In this document: positions 20,231 through 34,100 of the stretch, piece by piece
Position numbering within the stretch: position 1 is the stretch's first letter
Layout: each line of letters begins with the position of its first letter
Origin: Bacteroidales bacterium
GTDB taxonomy: Bacteria; Bacteroidota; Bacteroidia; Bacteroidales; UBA1715
DNA: 64,000 nucleotides
Assembly (NCBI GenBank): GCA_016714605.1
Contig: JADKDL010000002.1
Span: 372,001-436,000 of the forward strand
Reading direction: 5' to 3'
Made by a program: the position numbers and the translations under genes
Notes under the pieces: generated by a model
The model's input: only the letters and a program-made list of their open reading frames with translations
What the model was told of the DNA's origin: nothing
The model's database searches: none

Positions 20231-23200
20231 ATGCGTAATACAGTTATTGTCTTTTTTTTATTTATACAAGTAATTGTTTTTTCGCAACAAAAGCAATATC
20301 GTTTTGATCAAATCAATACCTCCCAGCGGCTTCTCAGCAACAATACAAGCTGTGTGCTTCAAGATTATTTCGGTTTTATTTGGATTGGTAGTAGTCAAGG
20401 TCTTAATTGTTATAATGGAAATGCAATAAAGACATACAAACAAAATAATAAAGATTCTTTATCAATTACATCTAATATTATTAATTGTTTATTTGAAGAT
20501 TCACAAAAAAGATTGTGGATTGGCACTTCTTATGGAGGTTTAAATCTCTATAACAGAGAATTAGATATTTTTGAGCACATTAGTTTTAAAGACACCAATA
20601 ATTTCAATCCTGACAATGATATTGTAAACGCAATAGCAGAGAGTCCGGATGGAAATCTATTTGTTGGAACAAAAAACGGAATGCTTATATTTAATCCGCT
20701 TACTAAGACGTATTCACGTTATAACCACAGCAATACAAATCCGTTTTCTATTGTTGGCGATAATATTTCTGTTTTAATGTTGGACAGCAAAAACAGATTG
20801 TGGATTGGAACTTCTGAATATAGCGGACTTGGAATGTACGATTTGAAAATGAAATCGTTTAAAACCTTTGTAGACCAAGTAACCGAAAGAGATACCGTTG
20901 GATTGAAAGGACTTAATACCATTTGCGAAGATTATTTAGGTAGAATTTGGGTTGGAAGTAGGGAAAGAGGCTTATCTATATTTGACCCTAGTGTGTCACA
21001 ATTTGTTGATATTGCTAACTTTAATAGTACCTTAAAATCAAATTTGTTAAGTAGAATATGGCATATCGCAAAAGATTCGAAAAATAATCTTTGGATAGGT
21101 TCTGCTAATAACGGCCTGTTTATTTACAATATAAAAGAAAATATGGTAAATAATATTTTACCAGAAGAGACCAATAAAAATGGATTGTCATCGCCCGCAA
21201 TTACTTATTGCATGGAAGATAATGGGCAAAATATGTGGTTTTGTACATTAGGAGGCGGGGTGAATATTTTAAGGAAGATTAAAAATAATTTTGAATTCCA
21301 TACACATATTCAAAACGAAAATAGTTTAAGTAATAGTTTTGTCTCTTCTTTTTCGAAGATAAAAAGGGTATATATGGATAGGGACAGATGGTGGGGCATT
21401 AAACAAATTTGACCCTGTAAATAAAACATTTGTAAGGATAAAACAATCTAAATATTTTAATTGTAATTCAATTACCGATATAGAAAAAGCAATTGGAAAT
21501 TATCTTTGGATTGCCACAATTGATAACGGTTTGCATCTATTTAACACAGAAACCTTTCAGTCTCAAACATTTCATGATGTGCAATCTTCTAATTCACTAA
21601 GTCATAATCAAGTCAAAGATATAGAGCTGATTGGAGAAAAATTATATATTGCAACCTATGGCGATGGGATAAATATATATGATGTGTATAAAAATCAGTT
21701 TACTAATCACTTGAACAACAAGCAATTGTCTGATATTCTATACGCGCCCCTTTTTGGAAATCAAATTTATAGGGATGTTCAAAATAGAATTTGGGTAGCT
21801 TCAATCAGAGGCTTGTATCTTATTGATGATAATAAAGTTAAGACTTTTGTTTATTCACCTTCCGATTCTGCTTCAATAAATAGTAATCATGTAGTTACAA
21901 TATATCAGGATAAGAAGAAGCAAATTTGGATAGGCACAAAAAAAGGACTGAATTTATATGATGAAGTTTCTGGTAAATTTCTTAATATGAACCAGATGTC
22001 TAGATTGCCTGAAGATGTTAAAGCAATATTGGAAGATAAAAAAGGGAATCTTTGGATAAGTTCAAATATAGGAATTACGAAATTTAATCCGGTATCGCTC
22101 GAAACCGTTCAATTTACAGAAGCCGATGGGTTACAGGCTAATGAGTTTCATGAACGCTCATGTTTGCTTACAAAATCGGGGAAAATGTATTTTGGTGGTA
22201 TAAATGGTTTTTCTGCATTTTTTCCTGAAGATATTGAAGTTTCAAATACTGAATCTGTACCTTATCTTACTGAGTTAAGGGTTTTGAATCAGATAATTAA
22301 ACCGAATGACAAAACGGGAATTTTAAATAAAAATATTATGTTTTGCGATGAGATAACACTTCCTTATAATAAATCTACATTTACCATTGAGTTTTCTTCT
22401 ATTGATGAAAGTCATGCACAAAGACTTAAATATGCTTACAAGATGGAAAATCTTGATAAATCATGGACTTACGTAGAGGATAATAATAAAGCATATTTTA
22501 CTAATCTTGATCCGGGAGTCTATTATTTTAAAGTAAAAGCAGCGTCAGGTAGTTTGAAAAATTCCAACCAAATTAGAATGCTTAAGGTTACAATTACGCC
22601 ACCTATATGGGCGCAATTTTGGTTCAAAGTCTTTGCATTTGTCATAATTACACTTGCCGTTTTTTATTATGTGCAGAGAAAAATTTGGAGGTTGGAAAAG
22701 ATGAAAAAGGAATTGGCTAAAGACGTAAGAGAGCGAACCTTTGAAATAGAATTACAGAAGGATCAGTTAGAAGATCTTGCCGATAAACTACAGTTTCAAA
22801 ATCTCACCTTAAGAGAGCATCAAGAGCAATTACAAGAAACTTTTTCGGAACTCAAAATTCAGTCTGACGAACTTAAAATAGCCAATTCTGAATTGAAGAA
22901 AATAAATGAAACCAAAAACAAATTATTTTCGCTAATTGCTCATGACCTGAAAGGACCTATTGGTAGTATAAAATCGTTTTCATCATTGCTCGTGAGCGAT
23001 TATAAAGACCTTGATGATGATGAGATTGTAGATTATTTAGAGATTATACAAGATAGTTCGCATGCTTCGGTTGAAATGTTCGAGAATTTACTTGAGTGGG
23101 CGCGTTCGCAAACTGAAACTGTGCAATTCAAACCCGAAGCAGTAAACTTGAAAGAGATTATTTCTAATGTAATAGAATTTCAGAACTTAACAGCCTCAAA

Positions 23201-24440
23201 CAAGAGTATTCAGATTGTTGATAGGGTTGGCAAAAATATTTGGTTTTATGCTGATAAAAACATGTTGCTTACCATTCTTAGAAATTTGATAAGCAATTCC
23301 ATAAAATTCACAAATGAGGGTGGTGCTATAACCATACAATCTGACGAAACTGATACCGAAATCTTAATTTCTGTTAAAGATACCGGCATTGGAATGACCG
23401 ACAAACGAATAAATTCTATTTTAAATAAGGAAGATCAGCATTCGTCGCTAGGTACCGAAGGCGAAAAAGGTGTAGGTTTGGGACTCACAATTTGCAAGGA
23501 ATTTTTGCAGATTCATGGAGGTAAGATTTTGATAGAAAGCGAATTGGGCATGGGGACAACTATCATTGCCGTTTTGCCAAATAAAAAAGTAGAATCTAAA
23601 GATTTTGTTACCTTTCCAGATGCGGTGGAAAGTAACGATATTGATTTACAGCAAAATGCTTCTATTTTAAAAGACAAACTATTGCTTATAATTGATGATA
23701 ATGCAAACTCACGGCATGCAATTAAACATAGTTTGAAGAATAAATGCGAAATAATTGAAGCCAAAAACGGATTGCAGGGAATTGAGCTTGCAAAAGAGAA
23801 AATGCCCGATTGTATTATAAGCGACATAATTATGCCTGAGAAAACCGGTATAGAGCTATGTAGAGAGCTTAAGGCCGATAAATTTACCAATTTCATACCT
23901 ATCATCTTGCTCACCTCCAGCAAAGAAGAAATACATAAAAGAGATGCTTATACTGCCGGTGCCGATGAGTTTATTACTAAACCATTTAATCCTGAAATGC
24001 TTGAATCAAGAATCATAAATTTGTTGATAAAGCAAGAGAATATTAAGAAAATGATAAGAGAGAGTATAAGTTTAGAGGAAGAGAGCCTCAATTCTACCAT
24101 AAACAACGAATTCCTCCAAAAAGTTCATGATATTGCAAACCTACATATCAATGACTCTGAGTTTAGTATAGAGTTTTTAGCTTCGCAATTAGGCTATAGC
24201 CGATACCAGTTTTTTAGAAAGTTTAAAGCCATAGTTGGGCAAACACCTGTTGAGTATATCCTAAACTACAGATTGCAGAAAGCTGAAATATTGCTTAGAA
24301 AAGGCAAGTTGCGCGTATCTGAAATTGCTTATGAAACCGGCTTTTCGAATCCTAAATATTTTGCAACCACATTTAGAAAAAAGTACGGTATGACACCTTC
24401 AGAATACATGGAGAAAAGACAAATGGCAGGTTTGAGCTAG
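20231..24440 (+). CDS. Hybrid two-component system protein (propeller sensor, kinase, receiver, AraC output), frameshifted
   Basis: One-protein signalling system of about 1,400 residues, typical of polysaccharide-utilisation control in Bacteroidota. Order: signal peptide, two seven-bladed-type reg_prop propellers (repeated LWIGT/IWIGT, about 20.3-22.2 kb), Y_Y_Y domain (about 22.35-22.6 kb), TM helix (about 22.61-22.68), coiled coil, HisKA with phospho-His codon at 22941-22943 (AHDLKGP), HATPase with N box, DTGIG and GVGLGL, receiver (IIDDN, SDIIMP, TKPF) and an AraC-type double HTH at the C-terminus. Two one-base losses, in the T and A runs at about 21350-21370, break the frame; EDKKGYIWIGTDGGALNKF is the repaired sequence. 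It directly precedes the GH8 gene, its likely target. Confidence 0.9.
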
Positions 24441-25198
24441 AGTTTTATTTTATCTGATATATCTGATATTTCAAAATAAACGAGAAGTTTGAAAATTTCA
24501 ATCGCCTATTGAGGGATGTTTTTTCGAGAGGTGTGTTGTAATAATTGTTTAATATACAAGTAATTCTGGTTTCTATATAAAAAAAGGTTTGAATAAAGAG
24601 AGCTAAAGTGAAACATTTTACTACCTAAATATTATTAAATCGCACATAAATGTACCTTTTTTGATAATATTTGAACCTTACTCTTTATCTAATAGTGCAA
24701 TTTTGTTCACGGAAAATACAATGAGAAGTGGATATTTAGAATCAAGAAGAAATTCATAATCGAACAAGCCATTTTCAATTTATAGTATATCTCAAATGAT
24801 TTCAGCGGAGACATTTTACTACTGATATACCTCTCTTCAAAACCTTTTTAATTTTTGCACAACAACCACAGGTTTATACTACTATCCACTTCTCTTTTTT
24901 TTTTTTATTGTTTTATTTTTTAAAATACACTATTAAATTATTGTAAGTTAGCATTATAAGTAATCTGGTTGTTTTTTAGGGATAAAATCTGAATCAAATT
25001 TACTACCATTTTGCAACATATGTAAGACAATAGAGCGTCTAGTTGTAGATACCTTAATCAATTAAAATCAGTAATTTTACATTTAAAAATCCAGTTGCTA
25101 TGCTAGAGCTGGACTGAGTTTGGATAAGGTTAAGTAAGCACAGTAAAAGTGTTTAAAAAGATAAGAAAATAGAATTGAAACCCACATAGATTTTTTGC
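24441..25198 (+). promoter_or_regulatory. Long intergenic region with repeated ACATTTTACTAC elements
   Basis: 758 bases without a gene between the regulator and the GH8 gene. The 12-mer ACATTTTACTAC occurs exactly at 24613-24624 and 24811-24822, and a shorter ATTTACTAC at 24998-25006, spaced by roughly 190 bases in the same orientation. These are candidate binding sites for the upstream regulator; that is inference. No clear TAnnTTTG box was found close to the GH8 start. Confidence 0.35.
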
Positions 25199-28100
25199 AT
25201 GATGAGAACGTTAGGTGTAGGAATATGGTTAGTGATTTTGCTTTTGGTAGTACAAATCAATGTTTTTTCGCAGGTACCAGTAGATATTAATTCAGGAAAC
25301 CCTGCATTTCCGTTTCCTCAGTTTTTAGATTATGGAAAAGATAGAAAATCACTTGCAAGCGAAAATGCTCCTGGAGTAACCCATGCCGAAATGGAACAAA
25401 GGTGTCGTGATGCTTGGCAAATGATATGCAATAACACTTCTCCATATGCAGGAGTAGTTGTTGGAGGAGTTCAATACCTTTATCCAACAGCTCCTATGCA
25501 TTGTACATGTGTTGAAGGTGATGGATACTATCTGATTGCTGCGGCAGTTATGGCAGATAAAAAATTCTTTGATGGATATTATATGTGGGCACACGACCGT
25601 TCATTCTGTGGAACACAACGATTCGTGGATGGTATATTTAATAATCCGAATTATAATTACGCTAAAGGTCTTTCAGGTGCTGGTAGTCTTGGTGCAGGGA
25701 CGGGGGTGAATGGTGGCGGTATTAATGGAAACTCAGCTACTGATGGTGATGTAGATTTAGGATTGGCGCTTCTTATGGCATATAAACAATGGGGTGAACA
25801 TTCAGGAGTTTTTATTCCATCTATGGGAGGAAAAGAATTGAACTATAAGGAAGAGGCTCTGAAATATATTAGAGCTATGGTAGACACTGCCATTTTCCCT
25901 CTTGCATTACCTATGATTAAATACACATCTGGAGATGTTGGTTTTGATGGATATCTTAAAGGTGGAGACTCACAAGGTGAATTAACTGATTGGGCAAATG
26001 CCGGATATTTAGGAATGCAAAAACAAGTCGGTCAACAAAATTATTACTACGATTATTCTGCACCTGCTTGGTTTCGTCAATTTAGAACACTTCTTGAAAT
26101 AGAAAATGACAACAAATTTTATATTGATCAATATAAAAGAGTTGAAGCATCTTGCGATTGGCTCATGGGTTTACACTATTCAAAGAACGTAAAAAACATT
26201 CCATATTTAGGAAAAGTTTCATGGGGGGGGGCAAGTCCAACTGATTTTACTTTTTCAAATTACATTCCTGATGGTGAGGATTTTAGAGCTTCGTGGCGTA
26301 CTGTAATGAATTATGTATGGCATGATAATCCTGATTTTACTTGGAATCCTACAACCCATCAAGTTATAGAAAGCACTGGCAACAGCTACGAAAAAGATAT
26401 GGGTGTTCGTTATTCAAAATTCCTCAAGAATCCGCAAGGTGCTCCATGGAATAATCCATGTAGAAACATAGGTGATTTAAAACCAAAAATTCTTTTTAAC
26501 GGACCTTACACTTTAGTTAACGGATATACGCCTGATGGAACTGCAACTGGTGGTTTCCCATTAAACTGGATTCATGGTACTGGTGCTGCAAGTGCTATAG
26601 CAGGACAGGATTTTGAATTGATGGGTGAAATGTTTCGTCATTGTATCATAGCATGGGATGGAAACGGATATTTAACATCAGAACCTATATATTTCCATGA
26701 ATTTTTTAAATGGTTGGGAATTGTGACACTTTCTGGTAATTTTCACGCCCTTCTAATATGATTGCTCTACCTAACCTTAAAGTTTATCATAAAGTAGATA
26801 AAACCTATGCTTTTACCAATGACCAAGTTACATTTACGGTTTCTTATAGAAATTATGGCTCTGTTGATGCGTCTGGTTCTGTTGTAAAGTTTGGAATACC
26901 TGATGGTTTTGAATTAATAAGTTCTACAAAGGGGCAGCTTGTAGGCGATTCTGTTGTATGGAATGTGGGTACTATTAAAGGTTTTAAGACTGGAGGACTC
27001 AATGCTACACAAGACAGCATGAAGATTACGCTTAAAATTGGACCTACTGCAAGTGGACGATATTGTACTACTGCGCGTATTTCGTGTAATAATGGTTTAG
27101 GATGGACTTCAAATGAATATCCTAATAATCAAACAGCTGTAATGGAAAGAAACTGTGTCGATGTTGTAAAACGGGCACTGCTTGTTGATAAAACTTCAGA
27201 TAGAGATGAGTATAATCCAGGTCAGGATATTAAATATAAAATTGTATTTGAAAATTCGAGCGATGCTGGTTGGATAAATGGTGGAAGACCGGGAGTTCGA
27301 TTATCTTTTGCTCATGAAGCTCTTGCAACTCCTACCTCCGAAGCTGCTAATGTTTTAAAATTCAGATTGTTTCATGATGCTTCTGAGGCATATATAAATT
27401 TTGCTAATTATAGGGTTTCTTATTTTATTAATGACCCTAGTATGAAGTGTTTGTACAATGGTGGAACCTGTGCAACGGGTTGGAAAAATTGAGACCCTAC
27501 AATATATGAGGGGGGCGATAAAACTCAAGTGAAAGCTTTGGTCGAACCAATTGTTCCGGGATCAGATGCCTATGGAAGTTGGAATCAACGTATTGTACTT
27601 CAATTTGCTGATCAATTGGCTACTATAACTCAACATCTTCAACAATATACTGGCTCGCCAATTATGGTCCACGAAGGAGGCACAGCATCATTGCGTGCTG
27701 TTTGGCGAATTGAAAATAGTTCATGGGCCGATCTTGATTGGACCGACGACTGGAGTTGGGATGCAACTAAAGCAGATGGTGATGATGGTATATATTACCC
27801 TATTACGGATGATTATACAGACCCTGATAATCTTGGGCTTCCAATAAATAGTTGGCATAAAAGTGCTTGTACTACTACTTCAAACGTTATGGAAAGAGTT
27901 CTTGTTGAGGAGTGGGACGGTTACACTTGGAGACGTGTTTTAGGTAATGAATCTTCCATTTCGCGATGTTGATAATGTAGTTGTTACAGACACTTTGCCT
28001 GTTGGCGTCACTTTTAAAAATTTTACAAAACAAACTGCTTTGGGAATAAGTGCAACAACTTCGGTTGTTGGTGGCAGAACAATAATTAAATGGACAATCC

Positions 28101-31100
28101 CTAAGATGCAAGTAAATATGAAAGATTCGCTCATGTTCCTTGCTACCGTTACAGGTACTTGCCCATTGACAGATAATAATGTAATAAACAATGCGTGGAT
28201 TCAAGGACAAACAGAATCTCCAGTTAGCTCAAAAGATACAATTCTAGTTACTTGTTTGCCAATTACAGTTTGTCCGGAGGCTACAACAATTACTAAAACA
28301 TCTGATAAAACTAAATATTCTCTTGGTGAAACGGTAAAGTATTCTATCGGATTTACTCAAACTATTGGTAGTATAGCTAATCCAATGTTAAGCTCAAATA
28401 CTGATTGGACAACACAGTCTGGTTCCGGTGGTACCTATGGTGCGAGTTCTATTGTGTTTGGAAGTGGAGTAAATGCAGTTGCTACTTACGACTATTCTTA
28501 CGGAACCAACACATTAGGAGATGGAATTGAAGGAACTTTCAAAATAACTGATAATGAGGGTCAAGGCGGTTTGGTTGTTCGACATAGTGGAGGTGCTGTT
28601 GGTAACGGTGTTTATATTGTCTTTAAGAAAGAATTTGCTGGTACGTATGTAGATGTTTATAATGGAACCACAAAATTAACTGCTTCATCTACTTTTATTG
28701 CTGTATCTCCTGCATCGGGTTTGTATGATTTTAGAATAAAATTATCAGGAACCACTATGAGTTTATGGCTCGTTGCTTCTGGTGATGCAATTTCTGGTCC
28801 GGCTACTGCTACATACACTGGTATTCCTAATCGTGCTGGTTATGCAGGTCTGTTTCACGGCTCCATTTTTGGCAGTAATAATCCCTATAGTGCATTTACT
28901 CTATTGGGTTGGAAAACACACCTTGATGCTGCCTTTAATGTTACTATTACAGATCCTGTCCCTGTAGGAATTATTAATCCTTTAGCAATTTCTGGCACTG
29001 GTTCTAATGTTTCAAATGTTGTTACATGGAAATTAGTAACTGGAAAAACACCAATGCTCTATAATGCAACTGCTACTTTAACTTGGGATGGAACATTTAA
29101 TCTTTGTCAAAAAATAACGAATATTGCTTATGTTAACGCTCTTGGTTTAGATGTAAATCAATATGGTGATTGTTATGAGATAGAGTGCGGCAGCACGATC
29201 TGCACCCCACCTTCAGGAGTCTTACTAACAGCAAGTAGCAGTCCAAGTATCTGCGAGGGCGATTCAGTGCTATTGATGGCATTGCCAGTAAGCGGAAGCA
29301 AATATGAGTATGTATTTATGCGTGAAGGGACGACCGTACAGGGTCCGGGAACGAAAAACACTTACTATGCCAAGACCTCGGGCGACTATAGCGTGAGTGT
29401 CTATCCGGTGGGCGACCCACTGTGCGAAGCCACCCCGGCAGCGGTAACCGTAGAAGTTCATGCACTGCCAACAGCTACGCTCAGTGCCAGTGCAACAGCT
29501 CAGTGCGAGGGAACCGTCACGCTCACTGCCGCTGGAGGTACAGGTAGTTGGGAATATTCATTTGTAGAAGTAGGAGGAATCAATCTTCCCGTAATAAGTA
29601 CCATAGATAATTATACCGTAAGTAAGAGTGGCTCATACTATGCAATAGTGTATAATTCATCGAATTCCAACTGTTATTCATATACCGACACTATAGAAAT
29701 TCAGATAGATACTCGCCCAACATTAGCACTTACCAGCAATTCGGTATTATCAGCCTGCAAAGGCACCGCAGGAGGCTTGATAGAAGTAACTGCAATAACA
29801 GGCGGCGTGTATTCTTGGACAGATGAGAATGGCGCATTGAGTACACAAACCAACAGCTATGCACCAGCCCTTCCCGGCACCTATTCGGTAACGGTAATCA
29901 GCGGTTTGTGTGATGTTAGTTTAGTAGATATAGAAGTGGTAGAGTTAGCTCTGCCCGAATATACCATAAGCACCACAGATCCGCAGAGCATCTGTGTAGG
30001 AAGTGCTTTTCCAGAGGTAGCCTCAACTATAACAGGCATAGCCATACAGCTTTACCTATAGCGATGGAGTAGGTGCAGGTGTGATAGAGACAAGCGTAAG
30101 CAGTCCGTTCAAACTCTCCCCAAGTTCAATGCAGGGTGGAACCTATACGTTCAGTTTGCTTAAACTACAAGATGCCGCAAATGGCTGTTATGCAGATATA
30201 GACCCGAATCAAACAGTAAGCATTCAAATAGAGGCTAAACCTGAATTGATATTCTTACAACCCGATGCCGTTTGCTCTAATGGGATTCAAATGTCGATTT
30301 GAGCGATTATGTAAGCAGTAGCGACATGGGTACGTACAAATATAGCAGTGTAGATATTCCTGCCGGAGCGCTCAATGAGCAAACCGGAGCAGTAGATTTA
30401 CTCTTGTCTGGCTCAGGAATTTTTACCATCTCGGTTACCTTAGATAATGCAGGTTGCGTGTCAGACGCTGTAGAACAGCAATTAGAAATCTACCCAAGTC
30501 CCGAAGCAAGTATCACAGGAGCAACGGAATTGTGTTCGGGTGTGTCAGAAACAATGGAAGGAGTAGCCACAGGTGGAACTTTACCATATAGTAAACACCT
30601 CTGGACACAGAGCGGCTCAGTACTAGGCGATGTGAATGTTCAAACCCCGAGCTTTTATACCACGGTGGTTAAACAATATGATCTGAGCTATGAAGTGACT
30701 GATGCCAATGGCTGCAAGTCAAAAGCCACGCACCAAATAGAAGTAGTGACCCCGCCAACGGCACAAATAAAGAGTCCGATGCCATCATATTGCAGTGCCG
30801 ATGAAGCAGTTGCCCTTGATGGCAGCATGGCAACGGTGAGCGCCACGGGAGGAACATATGAGTGGTTTATAGATAATCACGGCTACAGAAATAGTACCAA
30901 GCACTTTGAGTATTGGTAACCATGAACTTAGTTTGATATACCGCTTCGGCTGCGAAGCTGCAAAAGTAAGTAGCCAGTTTGAAATTAAACAGAGTCCGTA
31001 TGCAGAGATTGTCTCACCCGGATTACTTTGTAATGCAGCGGAACGGTAGTTCAATTGCAGGCAGAGAATCAGCAACCGCTGTTGGGAACCGGCGTATGGT

Positions 31101-34100
31101 CAGGCACTGGCGTGAGTGCCGGTGGCGAACTCAGCTTGAGTACTGCAGGGGTTTACCCGGTAACGTATACCTATACCACCTCGGGCAGTAGTTGTAGCTA
31201 TGCTGCAGAGCTAGAAATTACCGTATCAGAAACCCCGAGTATCAACTTTTTACTAATACCATTGGGCTGTGTGAGCGATAGCGATTTTCAGCTTTCGGCA
31301 ACAGGTACCCCCGCAGGAGGTGTAGGAGTCTATAGCGCCGTGGCAGGAGTTAGCGCAACGGGTTTGGTAAGTCCATCGGTATTTACCCCCGAAACAGATT
31401 ATACCATAAACTACACATACACCACCGCAGTAGGCTGTGAGAGTAGTAGTACGCAGAATTATAGAGTTTATCAGACCACGACCCAAGTGATAGTCAATCC
31501 AGTGAGTAGTGTGGTTCCCGATCCGCATCCGGCTATGGGAAGCAGTAGGCAGCTGACCTGTTTCAGTGGTACGATGCTGATATGAAACCCGCAGCGTAAG
31601 CTGAACTTACAATCCGGCACATACCGATGCCGGAATATTTAGCTATTATCTTACCCAAACACTGAACGGATGTGAAAGTGAGTCCTTGAGCTGGTACTTG
31701 TATCCGTAACAGATTGCGGAACACAGGCGCCAACGGTAACCAATGTATCGGTATGCGAAGGCAGTCAGCCACCAACCTGACCGCACAGGCAACAGGAACG
31801 CTACAGTGGTATGCCGATGTATTAAAACAACAACCTTGCAAAGTGGCGGTGATTATGTTCTTGCAACAATACCTGCAAACAGGCAGTAGTAAAACCCATT
31901 ATGTAAGAATCTTGATGGCTGCGAGAGTGCGGTAACCCTGTTAGTTCTCAGCACCCAGAGTTTACCAAAATGTAACGTTCAACTTACCTAATAGCAGTAC
32001 AGCAGCGCAGTGGTCATAGAGTTGTCTGGCTTGGAGTAATCCGGCAGGAGGCGTGTTTGCTTTTAGACGGACAAACCATAAGTTAATTTGACCCAAGTCT
32101 ATATTCAGATGAAAGTAAAACAATCAGTTACAATATACTAACAGTAGCACTTCGTGTAGTAAAAGAAGTTTCACAGAGCATTTTAGTACACGCTTTGGCG
32201 CAGGTGAGCATTAATAGTATCAATGCAAAATATTGCACTAGCGATGCCGATGTAACCTTTACCCATACCGGCGACCCAGCACGAGGCGAGTGGCAAGTAG
32301 TGCCGGGAGGCGTAACAGGTTCGGCAGTGCTTAAACCATCAGCATACAAAGGTAGCGCACAGACAACGGTAAACATACAGTTGAACTATACCGATGCCAA
32401 TGGTTGCAAACCAGCAGCAGTAACACCGGTAAGCGTACAGATCTATGATTTACCAACAATTACGATGAGTAGCATTACAGGCAGATGTTCTGATGCCGCA
32501 GCCTTCGATTTGATTGATTATGTAGCCCCAAAGGCGGCAGTATAGCCAGTCATCAGGCAGTGAGCGGACACAGTTTACCCCAACACTTGCAAATAGGCTA
32601 CAATACTCCTGCAGTATTCCTATACCGATGCAGTGAGCGGCTGTAGCAACCAATCGGTCCTGACCGTAGAAATCTACGCATTGCCAACGGTAACATTTAG
32701 TATGACTAATCCGGTAGTTTGTATAGAACAGTCTGGCATACAATTATCTACCAAAGTAAGTGCTAGTAAACAGCCATCAACCAGTCAGCGCGCCAAGGTT
32801 TTTAGTGGAACGGGAGTTGTCGATCAGACCCCGTTAGATTATGTATTTCAGCCACGCACCGCAGGGTAGGAACGCACCAGGTGGAAGTTAACTATATCGA
32901 TAAAGACGGGTGTGTAGCCACCGCAACACAAACTATAACCGTAGAAACCGTATCCACTCCGCAAGTAACTGGCAATACCGCCAGCGAAGAGTATCTGTAC
33001 CCGAGCGTACCATCAAGCTACCAGTTACAAGCACAAGGTAGTGGCGGCGAATTGAAATGGTTTACCGATGCAGCTGCAACCGTAGCCTATGGCACTGGAG
33101 CAAGTATTGTACCTGCAGAAACACAAGTAAGCGAACACGATTATTATGTATATGAACAAAATAGCATTGGCTGTAAAAGCGATACTGTGCGCGTATTATG
33201 GATAGTAACCCCCTGTGTAGCACCCGAACAGCCTGTGGTAAGCGAGGCATCGCATTGTGCCAATGAACCAATACAGACATTAACTGCCACCGTGGGCGAC
33301 AGTGGCTTATTGCTCGAATGGTTTGATGTGAGCCGTACAAAATTGCTAAAAGAGGGCACTAGCTTTACCCCAGACAGAACCGCAATGCAGACAGGCAATA
33401 ATTTCTATTATGTACAAAGTCGTGAAATAATTGCAAGAGCCAGATGAGCGAAGTCAGGTACACCCTTACCACTGTGCCAGCACTACCCGAAGCCATAACC
33501 ACTCAAAGCTGTTTCAATCCAGAGCAGCCCGAGTTAGCAAAAATAGAAGTGAGTGCAGGTGAAATTTATTGGTACGATGCACAGCAGAATCCACTCAGTC
33601 ATTGTGAAGGACAGTCGGGTTGTGTACCGGGCAATATCAGTGAGTCGGGCAGTTATGTCTATTATGCCAAGCAGAAGCTAGGCGGCTGTTATAGCGAATT
33701 GGCGAAGATAGACTATCAAGCCTACCCAATACCATCGCCACAGCTTGAAGGGCCTGATAGTTTGTATTGCCGGAGCCATAGCAATAGGATATAACGTAGT
33801 CTCTACAACCGGAGAAAGCGAAGATGATAGTTACCAGTGGCACGTAAGCGGCAACCGCAGAAACTACGTGTTGGGTAAAGATGAGAGTCCCAACTACCGC
33901 ATGGTAGACTACTCGAGCGCAGGTATAGATACCGTCATAGTAACCCAAAGTAGCAACGGATGTAGCGGCAGCGATTCTGTAGTTGTTTATATAGTCCTGC
34001 ACAACCGCCTATTTTGAAGCAGAGTCCAAGCGAAGCTCTGGTAGTGATTGAAAACCAATCAGAACAGTCTAAGTTGGAAGAAGGCGGCGTACAGGTGAAC

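Noticed and set aside
33637..34002. Minus-strand ORFs in the GC-richer stalk (also at 30785, 32450, 33062)
   Set aside because: They mirror the Ig-like coding on the plus strand, have Cys/Tyr/His-rich nonsense composition and no start context.
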